Source of the DNA: an uncultured Collinsella sp.
GTDB taxonomy: Bacteria; Actinomycetota; Coriobacteriia; Coriobacteriales; Coriobacteriaceae
NCBI GenBank assembly: GCA_900541745.1
Contig: UQLA01000001.1
Coordinates: 1 to 64,000 of the forward strand
DNA: 64,000 nt
Reading direction: 5' to 3'
The notes below the pieces were generated by a model, which worked only from the letters and a program-made list of their open reading frames with translations, was not told where the DNA came from and searched no databases. Position numbers and translations under genes: made by a program. Every line of letters starts with the position of its first letter. Position 1 is the stretch's first letter. This document shows positions 7,842 to 14,797 of this stretch, one piece after another.

Positions 7842-9731
7842 ATGAACGGAGTTTTGCTCATGGTTGTGGCCGCGGCGGTGCTCGCCTGCGGCTATCTGGG
7901 CTATGGCCGCTGGTTGGCCAACAAGTGGGGCGTTGACAAAGAGGCCCTCACGCCGGCCAAGCGCATGAAGGACGGCAAGAGCTTCTCGCCCGTCTCCGCC
8001 TTCACCGCGTTCTCGCACCAGTTCAGCTCGATCTGCGGTGCCGGCCCTGTCACGGGTACGATCGTCGCCATGGCCTTTGGCTGGCTGCCCGTCGTGCTCT
8101 GGGTCCTCGTCGGCGGCATCTTCTTTGGCGCCGTCCACGACTTTGGCGCCCTGTACGCCTCGATGAAGAACAACGGCAAGTCGCTCGCTCAGCTCATCGA
8201 GAAGTACATCGGCAAGACCGGCCGTCGCCTGTTCCTGCTGTTCTGCTGGCTGTTCTGCATCATCGTCATCGCCGCCTTCACCGACATGGTCTGCAAGACG
8301 TTCATGTTCACCCCGGCCGTTGACGCTTCTGGTGCTGCTACCGGTGCCATCGACTTCACCAAGTCCTATGCCGCCGGCTGCGCTGGTACCATCTCCATCC
8401 TGTTCACCTTCGTCGCTATCGCCTTTGGTTGGGCCCAGAAGAAGTTCAACCTCACCGGCGCTGCCGAGTTCGTCACCGGCGTGGTCCTCATGGTTCTCAT
8501 GTTCGCCGTCGGTATGCAGTTCCCGGTCTACCTGGATAAGTTCCAGTGGTTCGCCGTCGTCATGGTCTACCTGGTCTTCGCTGGCGCTATGCCCATCCAG
8601 ATGCTCAAGACTCCGCGTGACTACCTCACTTCCATCATGATGATCGTCATGATCGTCTGCGCTGTCCTCGGCATCGTCGTCCTGGGCGTCAACGGTCAGG
8701 CCACTATCACCGCTCCGGTCTTCACCGGCTTCTTCACTGCCTCCGGCATGATGTTCCCGGTTCTGTTCGTCTCTGTCGCTTGCGGTGCTCTCTCCGGTTT
8801 CCACAGCCTCGTTTCTTCCGGTACCTCTTCTAAACAGGTCGAGAAGGAGCAGGACGCCGTCAAGGTCGGTTACGGCGCCATGATTGTCGAGTCCTTCGTC
8901 GGCATCCTTGCCATCATCGTCGCCGGCATCATGTTCTCCGATATGAATACCGCCGGTACTGGCGCTCTCAACGCCGGTGTCGCTTCCACCCCGTTCCAGA
9001 TCTTCGCCGCTGGCATCTCCCGCGGTATGCAGGCCTTCGGTGTTGACGGCACGCTCGCTACCGTCTTCATGACCATGAACGTCTCCGCTCTGGCCCTGAC
9101 CTCGCTCGACGCCGTCGCCCGCATCGCCCGCACTTCGTTCTCTGAGTTCTTTGCCCAGACCAACGACGCCCTGGCCATCGAGTCCAAGGCCGGCTACATG
9201 AAGGTCCTCGGCAACCCCTGGTTCGCCACGGTTGTCACCCTGCTTCCCGGTCTCGCCCTCGCTTTTGGTGGCTATGCTAACATCTGGCCGCTCTTTGGTG
9301 CTTCCAACCAGCTGCTCGGCGGTATGACCATGATCACCCTCGCCGTGTTCTGCAAGTGCACCGGCCGCAAGGGTTGGATGCTCTACGTGCCCGTCGCCTT
9401 CCTGCTCTGCTGCACCTTCACCTCGCTGGTCCAGAGCGCCATGGGCTGCATGACCGCCGTCCAGGCCTACGGCTTCTTCGGTACCATCCCGGCTACCGCC
9501 ACCACGGCTGCCGTCTCCGTCGCCGCCACCAAGGGCCTGCAGCTCGTCTTTGCCGTCCTGCTGATGGTCCTGGGCCTCATCGTTGCCGTCAACTGCCTCA
9601 AGGAGTTCTTCGGCAAGGAGGCCGGCTCCATTCCCGACGAGGAGCCCGAGTGGTCCGAGATGGGCAAGGCCGAGTATGGTCGCGCTGCTGCCGCCGAGAC
9701 TCCTGCCGACGCTGAGGCCGCCAAGGCTTAG
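7842..9731 (+). CDS. cstA: CstA family transporter (carbon starvation protein A)
   Basis: Polytopic inner-membrane transporter. In enterobacteria members of this family import pyruvate or peptides. The 629-residue protein has many membrane segments and the family's conserved FSPVSAFTAFSHQFSSICGAGPVTG region near residues 46-70. A strong GAGGAGG precedes the ATG. Codon use is markedly biased to C-ending codons, which suggests high expression. The upstream terminator-containing leader suggests regulated readthrough. The substrate cannot be read from the sequence. Confidence 0.9.
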   Translation: MNGVLLMVVAAAVLACGYLGYGRWLANKWGVDKEALTPAKRMKDGKSFSPVSAFTAFSHQFSSICGAGPVTGTIVAMAFGWLPVVLWVLVGGIFFGAVHDFGALYASMKNNGKSLAQLIEKYIGKTGRRLFLLFCWLFCIIVIAAFTDMVCKTFMFTPAVDASGAATGAIDFTKSYAAGCAGTISILFTFVAIAFGWAQKKFNLTGAAEFVTGVVLMVLMFAVGMQFPVYLDKFQWFAVVMVYLVFAGAMPIQMLKTPRDYLTSIMMIVMIVCAVLGIVVLGVNGQATITAPVFTGFFTASGMMFPVLFVSVACGALSGFHSLVSSGTSSKQVEKEQDAVKVGYGAMIVESFVGILAIIVAGIMFSDMNTAGTGALNAGVASTPFQIFAAGISRGMQAFGVDGTLATVFMTMNVSALALTSLDAVARIARTSFSEFFAQTNDALAIESKAGYMKVLGNPWFATVVTLLPGLALAFGGYANIWPLFGASNQLLGGMTMITLAVFCKCTGRKGWMLYVPVAFLLCCTFTSLVQSAMGCMTAVQAYGFFGTIPATATTAAVSVAATKGLQLVFAVLLMVLGLIVAVNCLKEFFGKEAGSIPDEEPEWSEMGKAEYGRAAAAETPADAEAAKA

Positions 9732-9770
9732 CCGATCGGACGGATTGGATCTTCCATCTCTATGACTCGG

Positions 9771-9808
9771 AAAGGCCGGGTCCGCAGAACGCGGGCCCGG
9801 CCTTTTTT
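9771..9808 (+). terminator. Intrinsic terminator of cstA
   Basis: AAAGGCCGGG pairs with CCCGGCCTTT, with further internal pairing CCGC/GCGG, and the stem ends in six T. It lies 40 bases after the cstA stop. Confidence 0.9.
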
Positions 9809-9910
9809 GTAAAGACGGGTGATGCCGGGGTGTTCTCGCAGATGTTTTGCGTGGATGGCGGCGCGCGTTGTACCATATAGACGTATATGTGTGCATATGA
9901 AAGGGGCCCC

Positions 9911-12070
9911 GTGGCCAAGACGGTATATTCCGATAACCAACAAAATGTCGATGCTCTAGCTGAGCGTCTGAGCGGACAAACGTCGCTTTCTGCCGAGCGG
10001 GCAAAGCTGGTTGCCTACGACCTGCTCTGCCGCAAGGCACTCAAGATCAAGTCGAGCGCGCTGGCGCAAATCTTCCGCTCCGTGGATAAGGAGTGCGATA
10101 CCAAGGCGATGCGCGATGAGCTTATCGCGGCAAAAATCGTTACCAAGATCGAGGGCAGCGGCATTAACGGCCGCCCGGCGTTCTATACCATCAATGCCGA
10201 GATTCATGATGCCCAGGAGCAGCCTGTCGAGGATTCCGTTGAGGTTCCTGCTGCGGAAGAAGTTGCCCCGCGTGAGCATATCGATACTGACGAGCTGCTC
10301 GATGAGCATGTCGTGCGTGCCTTTACCGCCAAGGCGGGTCGAGGCGGCTTTGGCGGAGGCGGAAAGCGTGATGCGCAGCGCCGCGCCCAACAGGAACGCT
10401 TCCGTCGTGCTGTGGCTCAAAAGGATGGGGCCGTTACCGAGGTTGTCGAGAACGAGCCTGTCGCCGAGCCGCAGGAGCCCGTGAAAGAGCAAAAGTCCGC
10501 TGAGCCTCAGGAACCCAAGCGTCGTCGCGGTGCGCATTTTAAGGCCGAGCAGCAGGATGTTGCGCGCGAGGCCGAAGAGGCTGCCGAGGTTGCGGATGAT
10601 TCCGAGAAGCCGGCCAAGAAGGCCTCAGACTCGTGTCGTCCCGGTCGCGGCTTTGCATGTCGCGCGTATCCCGCAAAGCGTCAGGAGAAGGTCAGTCAGG
10701 TTCCGGAGGTGCGGGCCGAGAAGGCCGTGAAGCCTGCCGAGTCGGAAGTTCGTGAACAGAAGCCTGTTGATGAGCAGACTGCGTCCGATACGGAGACTCA
10801 GGGCCAGCAACCTGCGGTTGAACAGACGGGGGAGGGCACTTCGAGCAAGCCTCGCCGTCGTCGTCATCGTGGCGGCCGCGGCTCTAACGCTCAGGATGCC
10901 GCCGAGAATGTAGCGCCGCGCGACGAAGATGCGAAGGTGGATGCTCCGATGGAGCAGCCCAAGCGTCAGCCGGCGAAGGAGGGCAAGCCCGAACGTTCGC
11001 AGAAGCAGATGTCTACTTCGAAACGTGAGCGCAATGTCCAAGGCGATTCCAAGCGCAAGCCTCAGAAGAGGCCCGAGTCTGCCGCAGCAGATACGGCCGC
11101 CCAGCAGGCTGAGTCGACTACCCATGGCGAGGTCTCGGCATTTGCCCTGGCCCGCGTGCTGGGCAGGCAACTGCTCAAGGTTGTCCCCACGCCTACGGCG
11201 CTCTCCAAAATTAAGGAACAGCAGACCCAGATCATTAAGGTCGAGGGCAAGGACAGCAAGAAAGCTCCACAGCGCGCCCAGCACAACGAGATGTCCAATC
11301 GCAAGATTGCCGAGGAAATCGCAATCATCCAGGCTTGGGTCGAGCAAAACCGCGGTGCCGATACTCCGGTTGCCTCGCGCCGCCAGCGCGCCTACCAGAT
11401 CTTCAATGACGAAAAGGCTTTTGACGGCAAGCATGGCGAGCGCCTGATCAGGCGTATGACCGAAAAGGGCATCAGCATGCAGGCGATCAAGGTCGCCCCC
11501 AACCGTCCGGTGCACTTTACGGGCTTCTTTACGCTGGGTGCCGACAAGCCGTTCATTATGGTCGAGAACCTGGATACCTATGACGAGATCGTCAAGCTCC
11601 TGCGCGGACGTAAACATGCCAAGCTCTTTGGTACCAAGGTGGGCGGCGTAATCTTTGGCGGCGGCTGCAAGGCGAGCGTCTCGCACGCACTGGATGATTA
11701 CCTGGCCGAGATCGGCTATCGCTTTACCTATATCTACTACGTGGGCGACATCGATCGCGAGGGTGCGCGCATCGTCGAGCAGGCCCGCAACGCCAACGTC
11801 GTTGAGATTCGCCTGCATGCCGGAATGTATCGCGCCATGCTTGCCGAGCATAAGCGCCGCGTGAAGGCCGGCGGCGCGTGCGAGCCCGCGGCTGCCAACC
11901 AGGGCGTGCCGCAGAACCTGGCGGCGACGATCAAGGATCTGCCCATGGTTACGCGCGTGCAGTTCCGCAACGTGCTGCGTGAGGGCGGACGAATTCCGCA
12001 GGAGATTCTGATGACCGCCGACTATCGGGATGGCGACTCGGGAAGCTTCGACCGCATGCTGAACAATTAG
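9911..12070 (+). CDS. JetD-like (DUF2220/Toprim) protein with long basic linker
   Basis: 719 residues from a GTG start with AAGGGG at 9901-9906; the in-frame ATG at 9887 lacks a ribosome site. Residues 1-95 look like a winged helix. Residues about 95-400 are low-complexity, rich in Lys, Arg, Glu, Gln and Ala and probably disordered. The C-terminal part has the acidic Toprim pattern VEN (551-553), GVIFGGG and GDIDREG (612-618), as in the JetD nuclease subunit of Wadjet defence systems. No JetA, JetB or JetC gene is adjacent, so it appears to be a stand-alone relative. Assignment is from motif recall; nuclease activity is inferred only. Confidence 0.6.
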   Translation: MAKTVYSDNQQNVDALAERLSGQTSLSAERAKLVAYDLLCRKALKIKSSALAQIFRSVDKECDTKAMRDELIAAKIVTKIEGSGINGRPAFYTINAEIHDAQEQPVEDSVEVPAAEEVAPREHIDTDELLDEHVVRAFTAKAGRGGFGGGGKRDAQRRAQQERFRRAVAQKDGAVTEVVENEPVAEPQEPVKEQKSAEPQEPKRRRGAHFKAEQQDVAREAEEAAEVADDSEKPAKKASDSCRPGRGFACRAYPAKRQEKVSQVPEVRAEKAVKPAESEVREQKPVDEQTASDTETQGQQPAVEQTGEGTSSKPRRRRHRGGRGSNAQDAAENVAPRDEDAKVDAPMEQPKRQPAKEGKPERSQKQMSTSKRERNVQGDSKRKPQKRPESAAADTAAQQAESTTHGEVSAFALARVLGRQLLKVVPTPTALSKIKEQQTQIIKVEGKDSKKAPQRAQHNEMSNRKIAEEIAIIQAWVEQNRGADTPVASRRQRAYQIFNDEKAFDGKHGERLIRRMTEKGISMQAIKVAPNRPVHFTGFFTLGADKPFIMVENLDTYDEIVKLLRGRKHAKLFGTKVGGVIFGGGCKASVSHALDDYLAEIGYRFTYIYYVGDIDREGARIVEQARNANVVEIRLHAGMYRAMLAEHKRRVKAGGACEPAAANQGVPQNLAATIKDLPMVTRVQFRNVLREGGRIPQEILMTADYRDGDSGSFDRMLNN

Positions 12071-12072
12071 CT

Positions 12073-12101
12073 CCGCCGTTCTACCGAACGGCGGCCTTCT
12101 T
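12073..12101 (+). terminator. Terminator of the JetD-like gene
   Basis: CCGCCGTTC/GAACGGCGG with a TACC loop, followed by the pyrimidine-rich CCTTCTT, starts 3 bases after the stop codon. The T tract is weak. Confidence 0.65.
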
Positions 12102-12109
12102 GACGCTGC

Positions 12110-12209
12110 GAGGGGCCCTGGCACGGCAATCTGACGTTCAACTTCGGCGGCGCGACCAGAAGGTCAGCGCCGCCTTGTTTCACGTCACCTTGCCATACCA
12201 GGGCCCCTC
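12110..12209. repeat. 100-bp multi-stem hairpin
   Basis: Nested complementary segments run from both ends inward: GAGGGGCCCTGG/CCAGGGCCCCTC, GGCAA/TTGCC, TGACGT/ACGTCA, GGCGGCGC/GCGCCGCC and GACC/GGTC around an AGAA loop. Small internal bulges separate them. It begins just after the terminator of the JetD-like gene and abuts a partial family A element. Confidence 0.85.
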
Positions 12210-12226
12210 TCGCTGTCACGTCCAAA

Positions 12227-12276
12227 ACATCGAGGTTAAGTGGCCTCCTGTTCGTGCGGAACTCGCGATAAACCTA
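12227..12276 (+). repeat. Family A palindromic element, partial copy 3
   Basis: Only the right half of the family A core is present: a GAGG-TTAAGTG-GCCTC inner hairpin, then GTGCGGAACTCGCGAT and AAACC. The left half of the core and matching outer arms are missing. The 100-bp hairpin at 12110-12209 stands where the left part would be. It looks like a truncated or recombined copy. Confidence 0.75.
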
Positions 12277-12425
12277 AGCCGGTGTCCCCGCTCTCCCGGG
12301 GCCTGTGGTTACCTGGTTGTTGCATGCGGCTCGCTTTTCGGAACTGGGCTGATATTTTCTTGATGTTAGGCGCTCTTGGTCCTAATGGGCTTGGGGCGCC
12401 TTCGCGTTTCCTCAGCTCCGCACCC

Positions 12426-12446
12426 TTGGGGGCTCGAATCCCTCCG
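12426..12446 (+). repeat. Inverted partial copy of the tRNA-Gln T-arm
   Basis: This 21-bp + strand segment (starts TTGGGGGCTCG) matches the T-arm of the minus-strand tRNA-Gln at 12511-12531 with one difference. The two copies face each other across the tRNA terminator. No complete tRNA can be folded around it. Confidence 0.7.
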
Positions 12447-12461
12447 CTTGCCCACAAGAAA

Positions 12462-12492
12462 GCGCCCCGGGCTGATGAAAGCCCGGGGCGCT
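12462..12492 (-). terminator. Terminator of tRNA-Gln
   Basis: AGCGCCCCGGGCT pairs perfectly with AGCCCGGGGCGCT across a 6-base loop. On the minus strand it is followed by TTTCTTG, ten bases after the tRNA 3' end. Confidence 0.85.
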
Positions 12493-12501
12493 CAGTTACC
12501 T

Positions 12502-12576
12502 TGGCTGGGACGGAGGGATTCGAACCCCCAACAGCCGGCACCAAAAACCGGAGTTCTACCGTTGAACTACGTCCCA
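12502..12576 (-). tRNA. tRNA-Gln (anticodon TTG)
   Basis: 75 bases including an encoded CCA. The acceptor stem TGGGACG/CGTCCCA, D-arm AGTTCAACGGTAGAACT, anticodon stem CCGGT/GCCGG with loop TTTTGGT (anticodon TTG), and T-arm TTGGGGGTTCGAATCCCTCC all fold normally. Confidence 0.97.
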
Positions 12577-12614
12577 ATGTGTGGTGTTGCCCAAAAGCAA
12601 CTCGTTTAGTTTAC

Positions 12615-13520
12615 CTAATCTGCGAGGGCATCGCAAACGCCATCGAGCAGGCGTACGGCGAGTGTCTGCGCATCGCTGGCAGTGAAGGTGCCGTTGTAGC
12701 GCGTCATGCCCGTGAGCTCAATGCGGATGCGTGCCGGCTTTTGCTGCGCGGCAACATTGGCGGTGCGGATGCGCTGGGCCAGGTTGTGGCACTCGGCGAG
12801 GGCAATCGTGGCGCGCGGTGCGGCGTCGGCGGGCAGCTCGTCGCTTGCGATCTCGAGCACCAGATCCACGTCGGTCGGGACCTCGGAGTCGCAAAGCATC
12901 ATGCCACTGTTGTCGGTCGTCGCCGTGGCGATGTTCCACATGCGCGATGCTACGCTGCGCGCGATAGGGTCCTCGCCAATGACGGCAATCTGGAAACGCT
13001 CGAGTACGTTGGCCGCGCGGGCAAAGCCGATGCGCGATTCGGCCTCGGTCACCGAAGGCTTACCCTCCCACACGTGGTGCAGGCGGTTGATATAGGCGTA
13101 GGTATCCTGGAAAGCCATACCGTCGGCAAACAGACCGACGTTTTCCTGGAACTGCTGAAGGGCCGCTTCGGTGTGAGGGCCAAAGTAGCCATCGTCCTCG
13201 CCGCAGGCAAAGCCCAAAACGTTGAGCGCCTTCTGCAGGGCCTGTACGTCGGCGCCATGGAAATTGGGCATACGCAGGTAGAGGGTGCGGTCGCCCAGCT
13301 TATACGAGGCGTCGACCAGGGCACTCCAGCAGGGGATGTCAACGGCGTGGCCGGCGGCAAGACCGCTGTCGAGCCTAAAGGTGCTAACGGCCTGCTCGGT
13401 GGTAGCACCAAAGTGCTTGTCGGCGACCTCGGTGGCATCAATCGTGTAGCCGAGCTGCAGGAGACGAGACTGCACGTCCTCGACGGCTGCTCCCTGCATG
13501 CCCGTTGTAATAGGTTCCAT
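12615..13520 (-). CDS. Peptidoglycan-binding-domain protein
   Basis: 301 residues without signal peptide. Two PG_binding_1-type repeats are visible: residues about 1-75 (GAAVEDVQSRLLQLGY ... FGATTEQAVSTF) and about 85-140 (GADVQALQKALNVLGF ... GYFGPHTEAALQQFQ). The C-terminal ~150 residues resemble no family I recognise. AAAGGGG precedes the ATG. A cell-wall role is suggested by the repeats, but the lack of an export signal is odd; it may act inside the cell or be exported another way. Confidence 0.75.
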   Translation of the reverse strand: MEPITTGMQGAAVEDVQSRLLQLGYTIDATEVADKHFGATTEQAVSTFRLDSGLAAGHAVDIPCWSALVDASYKLGDRTLYLRMPNFHGADVQALQKALNVLGFACGEDDGYFGPHTEAALQQFQENVGLFADGMAFQDTYAYINRLHHVWEGKPSVTEAESRIGFARAANVLERFQIAVIGEDPIARSVASRMWNIATATTDNSGMMLCDSEVPTDVDLVLEIASDELPADAAPRATIALAECHNLAQRIRTANVAAQQKPARIRIELTGMTRYNGTFTASDAQTLAVRLLDGVCDALAD

Positions 13521-13658
13521 GAACGAACCCCTTTCGGCGTATCATTCGTACTATTTGAGCGCCTGTCGGATAGACGACGCAAAGGGATGCATAAACATAC
13601 ATTCAACAGTGTAGCAACTTGTACCCAAATGCGCTGCCGACAGGTTTTGCAACCCCCG

Positions 13659-14684
13659 CTAGTTGAGTCGCTCCACAAAGAAATCTGCCATGGAGAGGAA
13701 CAGTTCGCGTGCGTGCGAATCAAGCTCAACGTCCTCGATAGCGGCCTTGGCTTTGGCGGTCAGGTCCAGTGCGTAGGCGTGGGCGTAATCGATAGAGCCG
13801 GCCTCCTGGAAGATTTCCACGGCGCGCGCGAGCTGCGCGGGGTCCTCGGTGCCCGAGGAGAGGATCGCTTCAATCTCGTCGTGATAGCGCTCATCAGACA
13901 GGGCGTGCACGGCAACGAGCGTGCGCTTACCCTCGGTGATGTCGGTACGGAAGTCCTTGTTGGCGGCCTCCTTGGTACCGATCAAGTTGAGCAGATCATC
14001 TTGGATCTGGAAGGCAAGGCCCGTGTGCAGGCCAAAGGCGCGCAGCGCCTCGACCTGCTGTTCGTTGCCTCCGCCAATGATGGCTCCGGCGGCAAGCGGC
14101 GTGGCTCCGCTGTAATACGCGGTCTTGTGCGTCGCCATGTCCAGATAATCGTCGACCGAGATGTCAAAGCGCCCATCGCGGACCCAGCCCAAGTCGAGCG
14201 CCTGGCCCTCGATGGTGCGAACGATCATCTCGGTGAGCTCGTGGAGCACGCGCAGCTTCACGTCGGACTCCAGCGTGGGGTCGTCGAGAACCGTCTTGGT
14301 GACCATGGTGAGCGCCAGGTCGCCACAATTGATGGCAAGGCCCGTGCCCTCGGTAAGGTGCATGCAAGGCTTGCCGCGACGCAGCTGGCCGTTGTCGGCT
14401 ATGTCGTCATGGATAAGCGCTCCCGACTGAAAGTGCTCGATAGCTGCCGCCGCGCTGCGGGCGCTCTCAAAGTTACCGCCCACTGCGGTTGCGGCGAGCA
14501 TGCAGATAAGCGGGCGGTGGCGCTTGCCGGCGTTGGCCGTAAAAGCCGAGAGCGGGGTATACAGGTAGCGCTCGATATCGGCAGAGGTCGCCTGTCCGTC
14601 AAAGAACGTGGCCAGATAGTCGTTGATCTGGTCAAAGTGCTGGGCTAAAAAGCTGGTAAACGGACTGGACACGGGTTCTCGCAT
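13659..14684 (-). CDS. Polyprenyl (geranylgeranyl/octaprenyl-type) diphosphate synthase
   Basis: Adds isopentenyl units to an allylic diphosphate to make long isoprenoid chains for quinones or lipid carriers. The first Asp-rich motif is present (HDDIADNGQLRRGKP). The second has FQIQDDLLN, with Asn in place of the usual last Asp. The 341-residue length fits the long-chain trans-prenyltransferase family. It is on the same strand as its neighbours, with the PTS fusion upstream and the peptidoglycan-binding gene downstream. Chain length cannot be read from the sequence. Confidence 0.88.
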   Translation of the reverse strand: MREPVSSPFTSFLAQHFDQINDYLATFFDGQATSADIERYLYTPLSAFTANAGKRHRPLICMLAATAVGGNFESARSAAAAIEHFQSGALIHDDIADNGQLRRGKPCMHLTEGTGLAINCGDLALTMVTKTVLDDPTLESDVKLRVLHELTEMIVRTIEGQALDLGWVRDGRFDISVDDYLDMATHKTAYYSGATPLAAGAIIGGGNEQQVEALRAFGLHTGLAFQIQDDLLNLIGTKEAANKDFRTDITEGKRTLVAVHALSDERYHDEIEAILSSGTEDPAQLARAVEIFQEAGSIDYAHAYALDLTAKAKAAIEDVELDSHARELFLSMADFFVERLN

Positions 14685-14797
14685 TCTTTCTTAGGTTGCA
14701 TCGTTGCGGTGTGCAGATACCATATTGCCACATTGGAGTTGCCGGCGCGTCTGTTTTGGCGATTTGGGGAAACGGGACGCGTGCGCGTGCCGGCTGC

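Noticed and set aside
7683..10040. 785-codon open frame opposite cstA
   Set aside because: Low-complexity product (Asp, Gly, His and Glu runs) that mirrors the biased codons of cstA. It has no ribosome site.
12360..12455. A second, + strand tRNA before tRNA-Gln
   Set aside because: Only a T-arm-like segment is present; no acceptor, D-arm or anticodon arm can be folded.
12240..14648. 802-codon + strand frame across tRNA-Gln and two minus-strand genes
   Set aside because: It runs through a tRNA and opposite two genes with clear motifs; composition is that of a shadow frame.
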